NCBI GenBank assembly: GCA_963573305.1
Contig: OY754328.1
Span: 41,283,822 to 41,347,821, forward strand
Direction: 5' to 3'
Length of the DNA: 64,000 bases
Origin: Pyrrhosoma nymphula
Lineage: Eukaryota > Arthropoda > Insecta > Odonata > Coenagrionidae
In this document: one piece after another, positions 9,713-21,479 of the stretch
How the letters are laid out: the number at the start of each line of letters is the position of its first letter
Numbering within the stretch: the first letter of the stretch is position 1
The notes under the pieces: model-generated
Told to the model about the DNA's origin: nothing
What the model saw: only the letters and a program-made list of their open reading frames with translations
The model's database searches: none
Position numbers and translations under genes: made by a program

Positions 9713-10090
9713 AAGTGTCGTGTGAAAGTGGTTAAGAGCTCATACAGATAAAACAATCCTCAGGTGTGCAAAGAATTCTCCATCGTATCTAACCTTGAAG
9801 TTAACTTAGTATCTAAATTGAGACTTACTGTAATTATATAAGTTTATTATAGAATTTGCAAAGGTATTACTCTCTAAACGAAAATTAGCATCCTTGCCCG
9901 ATGACATCAATCGTTGTCATGCCATGCGTGTGACTTAAAGATCTGCGAAAGGGAGTGCTTCAGTTATTAGCTTTCTGTTTGTTATCATCACTATAAATGT
10001 TTTAGATTACTTGGTTTGCGACCAAATTATATCGCTTAAAGATATTATTGCGATCCCTAGAAGCATATCTAGTGAGTAATTAGCAATGTT
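9713..10090. other. unassigned stretch
   Basis: AT-leaning, nothing recognised. Confidence 0.3.
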
Positions 10091-10215
10091 GGGTAAATTA
10101 CCCAAAAATGTAATTGGTCAGATTACAATTACTTCCGCAAAAAGTAATTAATTAAAAGTAAAAATTACTTTCCAAAATAGTAATCGATTACAATTACAAA
10201 TGGATAGGTAACAAT
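10091..10215. mobile_element. hAT-like terminus (AATGTTGGGTAA type), one end only
   Basis: AATGTTGGGTAAATTACCC followed by repeated AATTAC/GTAATT motifs is the look of one common hAT terminal class, also seen at the ends of the 46008-48232 element (GTAACT repeats). No inverted partner was found downstream, so this is an end fragment. Confidence 0.4.
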
Positions 10216-10307
10216 TAATTTACACGCAATCGCAAACTCTAGGATTATCACAACATTGAATTCTAATTGAGCGTTATAGTTTTTAAAAACATCTAAATTT
10301 CTAATTT

Positions 10308-10816
10308 TTATAAGCTTACTATTACGACGTAAAAACCCGTATTGATACAAAACCATATTGTGGTGTAACTCGTCAAGTAAAGAGAAATCCAGCCGTTGGG
10401 CCTCGGAAAATGGTGATGACAGCGTAATAAAATCCTGTAAATGGTCATTGGAAATTCAACCTTCATGAAGTGCGCGCTCCTTGAGCAAATAGCCCATATA
10501 TCAGGAATCTTAATCATAACAAGACTCTGCGTTATAGGAATGGTCCACTCGCTCAATTGCATTTGATTTGCACTCAACATAATGGTAAAAGCATAAAACA
10601 TCACGTCAAATAATAAGTACTTAAGCAAACGTATCATGAATTAGGCACAATCATCAGTGACACATGATTTACTTTGTAATAAATGCCAAAGTGTTTATGT
10701 ATCTCATACATTGCTGCACTTAACGAATTCCAAGCATTGCTGAATATCGATATACCTAAATCCTGAGGATCTACCCTGCGAGCTGTCATATCCAAAGTGG
10801 GTTCAGGAGTCGGCAT
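10308..10816 (-). pseudogene. possible gustatory-receptor-like relic
   Basis: Two minus-strand frames join by a frameshift near 10635. The first (10816-10637) contains an AMYEIHKHFG stretch like the segment before transmembrane helix 6 in insect gustatory receptors. The second (10637-10308) has two hydrophobic segments and an IWAICSRSAHF patch followed by a Glu and an ILLR, like the loop before the last helix. Chemoreceptors of this family are seven-helix ligand-gated channels, about 400 residues. The typical C-terminal TYLVIL-type motif was not found and stops intervene, so at best this is a decayed fragment. It could be chance. Confidence 0.27.
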
Positions 10817-10844
10817 CAGCAGCGGTGTAATTTATTTGTGCCCA

Positions 10845-10915
10845 CTTACATCTACATGCTGCCCTGCAAGCCACCGTGCAAGCGTGGGGCAGGGATTGTT
10901 AGGTTTACAATGTCC
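10845..10915 (-). mobile_element. LINE family L tail fragment
   Basis: TACATCTACATG followed by CCCTGCAAGCCACC and a decayed GTGGGGCAGGG match the 3' end of LINE L with its GTAGAT-type tail. Confidence 0.6.
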
Positions 10916-10929
10916 TAAAAAAGAAGTTT

Positions 10930-10995
10930 CCTCGACGGGGAATCGAACCACTCACTGACTGCGACGCAAAGTGAGGATGCTGCGAGGAAATGTGC
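10930..10995 (-). pseudogene. tRNA-like fragment
   Basis: On the minus strand, GGTTCGATTCCCCG resembles a T-arm/B box, followed by TCGAGGAAA that can pair with an upstream TTCCTCG seven-base arm. About 62 bases separate the arms, too short for a normal tRNA, with no clear D arm. Probably a SINE or tRNA relic rather than a working tRNA gene. Confidence 0.35.
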
Positions 10996-11292
10996 CTTGT
11001 ATAACAAACCAGATCACAACATCTGATTCATTTTGTTGCGCACATGAGAATGTTGAGATCAAGGTTATAAATAGTGGATAAAGGGATAGTAGGTACCGGC
11101 TTGGCTCCTGTATATCGGGCGATACATTCCCGCGGGCAGCGACGTGCGTGGAGAAGAGGAGAGGCGTCGTGACGACTGATGAGAAGAAATCTCCTTTCGG
11201 ACATCCTTCAAGATGGTCGCAGTCCTCGGAAGGACGTACATGCCCACTTGGAAGGATCCTTACGGCGAATTCGGATGCGGCTTTACTGTTGT

Positions 11293-11856
11293 TTAAGGAG
11301 GTTCCGCCGCGACTGTGTGAGTCAAAACAAATACTAAATTCCACATATTTTTTATATTTTGTCGAAAAAATCCTGCTTTAGCAGATGAAATGCGTTACTT
11401 ATAGAAACCCAAAATTAAGGTAGAAAAAATGCGGATTATTCCACGAATGTATTTTAAATGAGCACTTTTTTCCAGCCATAGGAGCCATACTGCAGCGCCA
11501 TTGCCTGCGAATTACCACATTTTGACTTCAATTACGGCAGCAATTCCTTAATAACTAAAAAAATAAGGTGGTAAGGTGCCTATATTACATTTTTATTCAA
11601 TTTCTCTGGATTATTTCCTTCTTATAAATAGTTTTCCGCAAAAATGGCATTTATATTTTATGGAAAAATACTGTTTCCCCGTGTTTCTCTCATTCCCCCA
11701 CTGAACACCATGTAATTTCAAGTTCAATTATAGAATAAAAAAGCGCGGAAAGGTATTATTTTGTTGTTCATATCAGATAGAGGACAAGTTTTTCTACAAG
11801 TAGACAGAATATGAATAAAATGACATTTAAGTCATTTTACGGTGGAACCACCTTAA
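11293..11856 (-). mobile_element. TTAA MITE family A, copy 1 (564 bp)
   Basis: Ends TTAAGGAGGTTCCGCCGCGA and ACGGTGGAACCACCTTAA; TTAA flanks both sides. Matches copies at 38239 and 61639 along its length, in reverse orientation. Shares the TTAAGGTGGTT start with family B, suggesting related transposases. TTAA duplication is typical of piggyBac-type enzymes. No transposase inside. Confidence 0.85.
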
Positions 11857-11992
11857 GTCCGATGGCTCGCTTATTTTTGTGCTCGTTCAATAACAAGAAA
11901 TTAAGAAAAAATCTCCACCTAGCATAACTCAGGCTTATCCGACCGATACGTGGCGGCCCGATACATCGGTCTGACAACCGATCAGTTGCGGA

Positions 11993-12470
11993 TTCAGAAA
12001 AAACTCAAGGGGGGGCGCAAGTTTTCGCGACGATTGTAGCTTTCAAATTGACTGCCTGGCAGCGACTCTGCTTCCCTTATATTTATGTAGCTCGGTTGTT
12101 TCGAGAACATTCGGTGCCAGAATGTTCGCTTCCAGACTTTTAAGGAATGTGAACAAATACAAACAGTAGAATATTTGCGACTTTTATCGAACAAATGCCA
12201 GACAGAATAACGTATCGAGATCACTAGAATGGCCGCGACTCTTCACGTAGGTTAGCTATCTATGTGCCAGACAGAAACGTATAAAATACGATGACGCGGA
12301 CGCGCGCGCGTGCTACATAAGAAAGTACAACCACTCGATAACTCGACTCAGAGTCGACTGACGAAAGAAACGAACGAATAGCGTGTGGGCTGACTGGCGG
12401 GGGCGGCAATGCGGGCGGCCCCGCAAGGGGGGGGGCGCCCCCCGCGCCCCCCTATATGTATCCGCCACTG
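11993..12470. mobile_element. hAT MITE family 1, copy 3 (478 bp)
   Basis: CAGTTGCGGATTC...TATCCGCCACTG termini, with a perfect 8-bp duplication CAACCGAT (11985-11992 and 12471-12478). The interior matches the other three copies. Confidence 0.9.
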
Positions 12471-12478
12471 CAACCGAT

Positions 12479-14256
12479 AGATCGGGCGATACGCTCCAAA
12501 ACGAAAAAATTAAACCTTAACGCGTAGTCGGTTGCGGTTATCAGGTGGTACCGGTATACCCGACCGGTACGTATATCGGTCGCGAAAGTCTATCTTTAGA
12601 AGCATGGTTGCGATCCAGCTTTTGAAAATCGTGAAACACATTAGCCGGAAAATGCATCTAGTGGAGATCCGGTTTGAGAATACGTTGAAGGAGGTAGTGG
12701 TCGAAACAAAGAGTCGAAATAAACGATTGTGTACAACTACTCATTCAGTACAAAACAATAAAAAGAACTAGAGTAATGGGGTGACATGCAATTATATACA
12801 ATTACAAAAGGGAGAACAGTGAACACCATTTATTTAAAAAAATATGTATTAATTCTTGAACAATAGTTTGGAACATCTGTGGAGGGGGTGACATGTAATA
12901 ATTCACAGTAACATAAGGAAGGACACCATTCATTAACAAAAAATTATTCTTTAACAATATTTTGCTAGGATTAGCTGCGAATATTTGTTTAACCACAGCT
13001 TCCACTTGTTGCTCGTTGTTTGAGAAAACTCATTGACGGTGAATGCTTAGCATTGCTAACCCAACTTATTTTCACCAATATTTGATCTTAATTTTTTTAA
13101 AATCCTTACCTATATTAATTCGTGGTATTCGTCTGTAACTATGTATGTTTGCAGCGCTCGAGGTCGGTCCATTAATTTGAGGTAATCTCCGAAGATACCG
13201 GTCAAATCGAAGCGGAAGTGAAGTCGTTCCTAGAAGGAAAGATAGTTGCATTGCTTAGGCGTATTTTTACTTTCGTCGACCGATCGTAAATTGTGAAAAT
13301 TTAAGCATGAAAAAATGGTGTTTTCCCTATCAACGAGTTGCTAAGCAAATTTGTTCACGTTGCTAATTAAATAAATGTGTTTACTTTTTTGGTAAAGGGA
13401 CAAAAGTTGCATTGACGAGGTGGAAGAAGTTGAAGAAAGTGTAATTAGTTTATTTTATTGCTTGAACTAACTAAACAAATCATTCGTGTATAGATATTAC
13501 AAATCCGTTTATTTATTAATACTGGTGTAATTAATTCACAATATATTTTTTCAGAACTGCCATTCGTTTTAATGTTTTGGATGGTGAACGTACGTCGGGA
13601 ATAAGAGATTACGCGTCCTGTGAATCTCCAGGAAAAATAACGAAAATGGAACGATAAAATCAGAACAGGAGTTTTCGCAAAATATTCTTAATTCTTTCAA
13701 CGTTGATAAGCCGGGTGACAGTGTTAAAACATCAATATGTGAATGTTTTAATTTCCCATGGAACGTCTAAAGATATTATTGTGTGTATATGTAAACCTAT
13801 GAAACGTGTAAATGATTTTTCTAGGACCCCCCGAGCAAATACGACAACGTTTAGGTAAAGTATCCGAACGTTCTAGAAATAGCCGAATATTTGAATCTGA
13901 AGAAGATAGATAAGAACGTTTTTGGAAGGAAAACACTAGGTTGATAAGGCCGATGCTCAAATGATACGAGGGGAGCCGTTATTTCGATCGATTCAAATGG
14001 TAACCTTACCCCGGTGGTAGCTGTGAGGTTGATTTCGCACCTTCATGATTTTTCCAAATTAAGTTGCGTAGCGCCCGAGAGAGGTTTGAAACACATCGTC
14101 ACATCAATGGGATAAATAACGTAGTGCAACGGCGCATGCGAAGAGAGAATCGGAACTCTAATCTGTTTTTACTTCCTTTTATAGGAAACATCATTCACTA
14201 AGGGGAGTGGATACCACGCCAGAAAATCCATCTTCAGACCGATGACTTTTACATCG
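12479..14256. other. unassigned stretch
   Basis: Mixed composition; nothing convincing. A local cluster of ACCGGT/CCGATA motifs lies at 12530-12590, on both sides of the hAT insertion. Confidence 0.3.
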
Positions 14257-14290
14257 CCATGGTGGCATGTTAATAGACATGCCACCATGG
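14257..14290. repeat. perfect 13-bp inverted repeat (hairpin)
   Basis: CCATGGTGGCATG (14257-14269), an 8-base loop, then CATGCCACCATGG (14278-14290). No T-run follows; role unknown. Confidence 0.6.
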
Positions 14291-14726
14291 CACCATAGTT
14301 GAACTTGGTGGCAAGTTATTTCATTGGGCGTTCACTTGATATCAAGCACATCGGAAAAAAATTAGTAAACTTGCCTAAAATCGACCATTTCGCGGAAATG
14401 TCAGTCGGCTATGAGAAGTTATACGAAAATGAGCTTTGATATAAGTTCTAGCTGCATCCTTTATCTTTCAATGCAGATACTTCTCAAGTACGTAAGTTTA
14501 ATACAACTTTACTGTAGTCGTGTAGAGCAAAGAGGATGTCCAGCGCTTTTTTCCACAGGCCTTCGCGCCGAGCGCTGGAGCTTCCGGCAGTCCAGCCAAC
14601 GGCTATGCGTACTTGACCTGCCTCTCACTCTCCCCCCACCACCCCGGGTCTCTCTCTCTCCCCCCACCCTCGCCTCGGCGCTCATAGTTAGGGGGTTGGA
14701 GTAAAGTGATATTTTTTCTTGAGTCA

Positions 14727-14995
14727 GCATCACATTTCATCAAAAGCCTCACATTTCATCAAAAGCATCACATTTCATCATAAGTATCACAATTCACTCA
14801 ACGCTTTCCACCCCCCTAACTTCTCAGGTGGTATCCACTAGTTGGGGGGGGGGGGGGAGGGCGTTGCCCGCTGGGAGTCCCTTATCAGTTATGACAGCGA
14901 ACTAAAAGTATCACATTTCACTCATCGCTTTCCACCCCCCAAACTTCTCAGGTGGTATCAACTATAGTTGGGGGGGGGGGGAGGGGGGAGCGATC
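14727..14995. repeat. short tandem repeat plus duplicated G-tract unit
   Basis: About four 19-bp units of ATCACATTTCATCAAAAGC type occupy 14727-14800. A larger unit (TTTCCACCCCCC...TTCTCAGGTGGTAT...GTTGGGGGG) occurs twice, near 14807-14862 and 14930-14985. Each ends in a long G homopolymer, a likely slippage and G-quadruplex site. Confidence 0.7.
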
Positions 14996-15169
14996 CCAGT
15001 TGAATGCGGCGATTAAAAAAGCTTACCCCTCCTCGTTGTCTCGCGGAACAATTTTTCCAAGAGGGCACATGTGAATTTTCGAGAATTTTGATTCTTAAAT
15101 CTATCCTTAATATCTCAAGAACTACCAATTAAAACAATTTTTTACTCTGGGTGGTTCGAATCAAAGAGT

Positions 15170-15640
15170 TTAATCTAGAAATAATCCATAAACATATCCG
15201 CCAATATTGGTGACAAAGGAGAACCCTTAGCGAGGTTTGGTTTGTTCATAAAAATATCCATTGAATATAATATAATTTTGCTTAATATACAGATTGAAAA
15301 GATTTATAAACTCACCTAGCTCAGTATTACCATGGTAATTGATTTCTTACAAGGTTAATTGCTATTTCGACCGCATCCGAGGAAGGAACTGAAGTAAATA
15401 TAGATTGGTAACATCAAAGGATATTAATCCGGCATGTTTGGATGGCTTTGCATTAGAAAGTGTTTTTGCTAATTCCATGGAATTCTTAAAACCATACTTT
15501 GGTTTGGAACCCGAATACTTTCTTAGCAAAGTATTTAGTTTCGTGGATAATTTATGACAAGGTGCCGTGACATGCGACAACACCATGGTTGGGCAATCAA
15601 TTTTGTGAGTTTTTATGAGACCTTATAGTCTAGGATTTAT
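15170..15640 (-). pseudogene. Penelope-like reverse transcriptase relic
   Basis: On the minus strand, successive frames show an LIKTHK motif (near 15600-15625), then HKLS with a long Lys-rich helix, KNS, and a LISFDVTNLY block (the first catalytic Asp region), then GSPLSPILAD (near 15195-15225). This order is that of the finger-palm part of Penelope-like RTs. The YxDD box and GIY-YIG endonuclease were not found, and stops and frameshifts interrupt it. The enzyme would copy element RNA at nicked targets. Whether it belongs to the same family as the hammerhead insertions in this window cannot be told. Confidence 0.72.
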
Positions 15641-16069
15641 CTTTAATTTCTCTGGATAGGACTTTTCTGCAATTAAAAGTCAGTGGTCAAAAGAAATGAT
15701 TTGATAGTGTTATTAATTCCGGAAAAGGTATTCAGTTTTTGCAGTATAATCTTGAGCATGTATCTTGTGTTGATTTTTGCACATATAGGAGAGGCTTTAA
15801 GGAGCTCTGGAAAGAAATTATTTCTCAAGACAAACATGTATCTACTAATCCGAAAATGAATAAAATTGGTTTGCATAGTCTTTATAATTTAAATAGCAAA
15901 TATGTCCTCTTTTTAAACCCAATATGAACTCTTTGTCCTCTTTTTTCCATCTAAAAACATGGTAATATCCTCCTTTTATGAGTACTGAAGATTGTGACTA
16001 AACCTTTAATACCTATTGATCTTCGACAAAGATTAAAAAAAACCTTACACCCTAAGGAATCGCAATTGT
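15641..16069. other. unassigned; possibly upstream part of the Penelope-like relic
   Basis: A minus frame at 15673-15876 is open, but I cannot align it to a known Penelope region. Confidence 0.25.
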
Positions 16070-16520
16070 AATCGCGTTCGCGTCGGGGTGGTGTCGTGCG
16101 GCAGGAATGCGAACTAACCGTCCCCGTGAGCTCGTACGCTGGCGTCGCGGCAGTCGGGCGGGAGAAGCGCGAACTAAGTTATACGGGTTCGTCGGAGGCG
16201 GCAGGTCACTTCTGTTTCGGTTGTTGGCGCGTGTGATACAGGGCAGCGTGGTGCGTCGCGATTTCTTCGTGTGCCCGGACTCAAAAAGTGCCGCTATCTA
16301 TTTCGCTTCGGCAGTTTGGACCACTTAAGGAGAGGCTGGTGCAGATCGCTTTGCTATTGGGTCTCGTCGACCTGTCATCCTGCGTCTTTCTCCGCAAGGG
16401 AGGTCGCCAAGGGTTTTCCTAAGACGGAGCCGACGCGGGAGCTCTACCCATCTCGCGAGGTGATATCTCCAAGGAGGACTCGTCCAAGAGATCCGGAGGA
16501 CACGCATATATCAAGGTAAT
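16070..16520 (+). promoter_or_regulatory. CpG-rich segment with a possible first exon and splice donor
   Basis: GC- and CpG-rich against AT-rich neighbours. A good splice-donor match, AAG|GTAATG, occurs at 16513-16521. No downstream exon or coding start was identified, so a promoter/5'-UTR exon is only inferred. Confidence 0.25.
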
Positions 16521-18430
16521 GCCGTTTAATTCCTTGTTTGGGATCTTGTTCCTTCGTTGTCATTAGCGCTCCTCTTTGACTGCCGACGTCCCTCTGTCAT
16601 GTGGTACGATATTGTACTGAGGCCAGATGAACGAGTATAGTAACATATATCGGTTTCGCCCTTCTTATCGTTCAGAGTCGCTGTTTTAATCCCTGATGCT
16701 TGAGATGACGGGTAGAATCTCTTTCGGCGTCGTGACCCAAGTGGACCGTGTCGACTGAATCTTATTGTTATTACCATGGCAACACCTGTGTTAGGCGGAC
16801 AGAGTTCCTTTCAATCATCGTTTCTTTATCGTATTTGATGCTGAAATTCGAGCGGTAAACATTCTAGATTAAGCCAAGAGTAACTCCGTGATTGGATGGA
16901 ATAATTGGACAAACTTCTTCGGAACAGATATTTATTCCAAAGGTCATTATCAAACCGACCTTCGGGTTGAATCCTGGCGTGGGGTTACAAGAGGAAAGAT
17001 GGCCGTCAGCCTTAGTTGCAGTTCACGATTGAAATCTATTAATTATCTATTATTATAAGAGAAAATAATCATGTTACCCCGCCAATTGCATGTATTCCAT
17101 TGAGATAGTTAAACATGGCCAGTTAATGCTCCACATCTTGATTTTAATGCCGAAAAGATTGCTGATTTGTCATCAATAAGTAATGTAATTATGGCATTAT
17201 ATCTCGTTTTAGTATAGAGCTCTGTGGTTTTTCATTTTGGGGAACTCGAAAATCTAGCGCTACTAGGCATATTCGGTATCTAAGATAATACCACGTATTC
17301 GCCCGGTGAATATTTTTCTCCGTATCTCTTTATGCTTGCGTTGGATTAAAGTTGGTTCCGCTGCTGCGTTTTGTTTGTTGTTTTGTGTGTGCTGTATGCG
17401 GCTGGCGAAGGAATGTTTCGAGTGTGGGCGGGGAGGGTGGGGGATGAAAGAGAGTTGCATGCCAGACGGCAAGGATTCCGCGGGACGTTTGAGGGTGAGG
17501 GAGGAAATGTTTTCACATCGTTGAAGGGGGTGGACATCTAAAAAAAAGTGTTTTTAGCAAGTTTGACGATGCCTAAGAGGGCGTTGGTGCCTGTTTTATC
17601 TTTCGCGTTCATCCATTTCAAGCTTTGCCGCTCATTGTTACGATGATATTCAATCAAAATGGGTCACTCTATCTCCTTCCAAATTTTCCACCGATTTAAA
17701 TTACTCATATATGAGGGATTGGGGGGCCGCCATTAGACCCTTATCCATGCTGCTTCGCGCGGGCACTGGGAAATGCTTTCCTGTGGCGAGATCATGGGGT
17801 CGATTCCCAACTTTAAAATACTCACTATTTTCTTTAGGAATTCGTATCGTAAATTTTTTACGCGTATTTTTTCAAAATTACGGTTTTACCTGCGTTCCAT
17901 TGAGTCATCTGCGATCGTTTTATAAACTTCTTTGTAAAACTTCGTGCATGACAACGAACCACCATTAGGCATGTTGAGTTTTTTTTGGATGATTTGTTAG
18001 CAAATAACTAAATGCCATCAGTCGCCTTAAGTTTCGCGGATGATTTGTTAGCAAATGAGTAAATGTTACTTGGCTCTCGTCACACATACGATCCGCTAGT
18101 CAGCCTGCAAATAGTTATGGATTTTTGAAAATCAATGAGAGATCTATCACAAATTGTGTGCATATCAGAGTGCACCCTTGGTTACGCGTAGTCATACGGA
18201 ATCTTCAGATACGTCGTTCGCAATATTGAGAACGACCACATCTGCGTATTATTGTTGTCATTTTCAATGCATAGCAATAACTTCCTTTGCTGCGCATTGC
18301 TCGCAAATTAGTTTCTTGTGTTTCACTCTACTGCGATGGAATGGCGAGTTCAGGTCCAAATCAAAATAGGGTGGACCGTGCTTGTGTTTCCCCATTTTCC
18401 TAGGAATATTGGATGAAGTGATTATGCGCG
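16521..18430. other. unassigned; SINE tail fragment and a short direct repeat
   Basis: At 16944-16972, CAAACCGACCTTCGGGTTGA matches the 3' body of SINE family 1. At 17984 and 18038, GATGATTTGTTAGCAAAT is directly repeated. No gene recognised. Confidence 0.4.
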
Positions 18431-18690
18431 CGGTTTGTCTTAATCAGTAATATCGCTCCCCTGGAGTCTGTCTCCCCGTCGCCTTCGGTTCAATCGTGGG
18501 GTGGTGCGTTTGACTCGTGGGGTGGTGACGCGTCGAGTCACCTGGGGGGACCTAGTAAGCTCGCAGGCGGGGTGCCCTTCAGATGGGAATAGGGGAGGCT
18601 TAGGGAGGGAGGGGGCCGCCCGCATTGAGACGATAGTCTCGCGGAAAGACGGAAAGATTCGCGGGCTGGCCGCAAAACATAGCGTGGTTG
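18430..18690. other. CpG-rich segment
   Basis: Rich in CpG and GTGGGG/GGTGG words; no coding signal. Confidence 0.3.
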
Positions 18691-18826
18691 CAAAATGTTT
18701 CCGTCGAAATATTCTCAGGTGTTACACTTCTTGCTTGCTGGCCGTGTAAAGGTTTGTAGTGAGTCGGTGCTGATGCTCTTTTACTCGTGGCTCTTAATTG
18801 CGCAGCATTTTGACAAAAAGTTGCAA

Positions 18827-19453
18827 GGGGCCATTCAAGTATTACGTAAGACGTTTTGGGGGAGGAGGGGGGTTGAGCTTTTCTTACGTTGTCTTACGTA
18901 GGGGGATGAAGGGGTCCGAGACAATGTTACATAAGATTTAAGTTACTTCCGAGTTCTTATTTCTATCAACTTATTAAACTATCGTTGGACGAAAAATCTT
19001 ACTTTTTTAAGATTACCGCTGCGGTAGTACGCCCCTGAATTAATGCTAAAAGGTATTGAAAAATGTATTATGATTTCCTTGCGTTCATTAGTTAGGAGAC
19101 ATCGCATTTCTGAAGATCTAGTGTTTTGCGAGTCGCTCGATACTGTGAATCGCGAAATATCGAAAATCGTTATCGATATCTGACTAAAATTTCACATTTC
19201 TGCGTTTATCAAAAGGGCCTATGATTTTGTAAAAAAAAACATTTTAAAACCGGGAGTGGTAAGGTCAGTTTTTGTACACTTGGAAATGGAATCGGCTATG
19301 TATTATAAAATATGTGAAAGCTTTCAAACATTTATGACAACTTACGTAAGATTGGGAGGGGAGGGGTTCATAAAATCATAAATTGTCTTACATTGAGGAG
19401 GTAGGGGTTCAAAATGTTGCCAAAATCACCTTACTTAATACTTGAATGGCCCC
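18827..19453. mobile_element. G-rich TIR MITE family F, copy 1 (627 bp)
   Basis: Starts GGGGCCATTCAAGTATTACG and ends TAATACTTGAATGGCCCC, a near-perfect inverted repeat. Subterminal CTTACGT words and G-tracts recur in both halves. No target duplication is clear and no coding. A second copy is at 21480-21945. Confidence 0.75.
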
Positions 19454-19830
19454 AAAGAGAAGAGCTACCACCTACACCGTATCGCGTGATTGCGTTCGTA
19501 CTCAAGTGTGATCCGTTAGTGTGGTAAGAGCGATGCAAAAAAAGTCTTCGTTGATTGGTTGATTCATTCATCTTTTTCTTCATACGTTTTGTTTTGAGTG
19601 AATGTTTTTTTTCCTTCGTTAATGGTTTTACATGAGAGATATTTCAATTGAAGATGTTACGCTGTGCGAATTTGCAGTCTTACGAAACAATTGTCTTTCA
19701 TCCATCCTTTCTTGCTTTCCGAACCACTGAGGCAGCTTCATGTACCTATGTAATTTTCTGTCAAGTTATTATAAGCTTTTTCTTATGTTAGATGATAACT
19801 TCTTTGAATAGTTATTGACAACTTTAATAA
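19454..19830. other. unassigned stretch
   Basis: T-rich in part; nothing recognised. Confidence 0.3.
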
Positions 19831-19896
19831 TACATTGGTTAATTTATGGAGGTCTGGTCATGTCTTTTTTAAGAAACTCAACTTACTTTTGCCGCC

Positions 19897-19928
19897 GACG
19901 TTTCGCCTTTTTATTAAGGCTTCTTCAG
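19897..19928 (-). ncRNA. hammerhead-like motif, left arm
   Basis: Minus strand: CTGAAGA (19928-19922), stem II AAGCCTT/AAGGC, GAAAC, GTC (19899-19897). CUGANGA is the canonical core form. Helix III would be only ACGT, with no loop, so it could form only between two molecules. Confidence 0.45.
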
Positions 19929-20378
19929 GGCTAGAGTACAATGCAAGGAATACAGTTAATAATAATTATAATACTACAAAGATAAAAAAGTTTTCAATCA
20001 TAAATTTAGTACCTCAAAGGATTAACTTTCTTTCTGCGACAATGGTAACACAAAAACAAACTCTTACTCTTAGTTACAAAATTAACATAAAAAACATACG
20101 ATATATGTAATTGTTAATTTCATGCTTTATGCTATTCATTTTAAATATTTATATTTTCACTTATTATATTTTTTAAACAAAATTTTAGCTTGTTTTTCCA
20201 TTTTGGTTTTGTTTTTTTATGTTGATTTTGTTACTAAGAGGAAGAGTTTGTTTTTGTGTTACCATTGTCGAAGTAAGAAAGTTAATCCTTTGAGGTACTA
20301 AATTTATGATTGAAAACTTTTTTATCTTTGTAGTATTATAATTATTATTAACTGTATTCCTTGCATTGTACTGTAGCC

Positions 20379-20410
20379 CTGAAGAAGCCTTAATAAAAAG
20401 GCGAAACGTC
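20379..20410 (+). ncRNA. hammerhead-like motif, right arm
   Basis: CTGAAGA (20379-20385), GCCTT/AAGGC stem II, GAAAC (20403-20407), GTC (20408-20410). Helix I can pair GCC with GGC across the junction. Helix III as in the left arm. Confidence 0.45.
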
Positions 20411-20728
20411 GGCGGAAAAAGGAAGTTGAGTTTATTAAAAAAAGACATGACCAAACCTCCAAAAATTAACCAATGTGTGATGATGACACTAACCTTCGAT
20501 CGAAAATTCTCAGCACACCGAAATGAGTGTGAATTTGTACATCATCTGTAAAGTTATTCAACTTCATTTGAATTTGTAGTCAGTACCACAATTTTGGTAA
20601 ATATGAATTTTCGTCAGCCTTTTTTCTTCTAATTTAACTTCTGCTATATATTTCATGCATTTAAATGTTAAATTTGTGAAATATGCTCTGCGCACGTAAA
20701 TGCTATGTCATGTAATCTCAGTTAGCAT

Positions 20729-21213
20729 CAGGGGCGGATACAGAAAAAACTCAAGGGGGGGGAGGGGGCGCAAGTTATCGCGACGATTGTAGCTTTCAAA
20801 CTGACTGCCTGGCAGCGACTCTGCTTCCCTTATATATGTAGTACCTCGGTTGTTTCGAGAACATTCGGTGCCAGAATGTTCGCTTCCAGACTTTAAAGCA
20901 GTGTGAACAAATACAAACAGTAGAATATTCGCGATTTTTCTCGAACAAATGCCAGACAGAATAACGTATCGAGATCACTAGAATGACCGCGACTTTTCTC
21001 GTAGATTAGCTATCTATGTGCCAGACAGAAACGTATAAAATGCGATGACGCGGACGCGCGTGCTACATAAGAAAGTACAACTACTCGATAACTCGACTCA
21101 GAGTCGACTGACGAAAGACACGAACGAATAGCGTGCGGGCTGACTGGCGAGGGCAGCAATGCGGGCGGCCCCGCAAGGTGGGGGCGCGCGCCCCCCATAT
21201 GTATCCACCACTG
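20729..21213. mobile_element. hAT MITE family 1, copy 4 (485 bp)
   Basis: CAGGGGCGGATAC...GTATCCACCACTG termini, with a perfect 8-bp duplication GTTAGCAT (20721-20728 and 21214-21221). Confidence 0.9.
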
Positions 21214-21479
21214 GTTAGCATTTCGGGGATTCATTGATATATGTAAGTTTTTGTTATCTGTAGCCGAGTGAGTGGAATGCTTTCAAAATAGTCTCAAAAG
21301 ATAAACGTTCATGCGGGATACAATTGTCTGACTTCTGGCAATTAATACACTAGCTTGATGAATAGTTACTATTTAAATTTATTCACCAGGAACTCTGACA
21401 CAGAAAGCCCTAATAAATACAATATTCAGATGGGTACTCTTTCATATTTACAAATGTTAATAAACATCTCTGCTGCTCA

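Larger units (their letters stand above)
19831..20471. mobile_element. large inverted pair with hammerhead-like motifs (Penelope-like)
   Basis: Two ~255-bp arms (about 19831-20090 and 20215-20471) are near-perfect reverse complements around a ~125-bp AT-rich spacer. The outer ends read ACATTGGTTAATT and its complement. Each arm has a CTGAAGA...GAAACGTC block oriented outward. This layout matches inverted terminal repeats of Penelope-like elements with the interior deleted. Open frames of 91 and 89 codons, one per arm, are mirror images of the same repeat and not evidence of a gene. Confidence 0.6.

Noticed and set aside
19835..20454. Twin ~90-codon frames in opposite orientation
   Set aside because: They are the two arms of one inverted repeat, so their similarity is not protein conservation.
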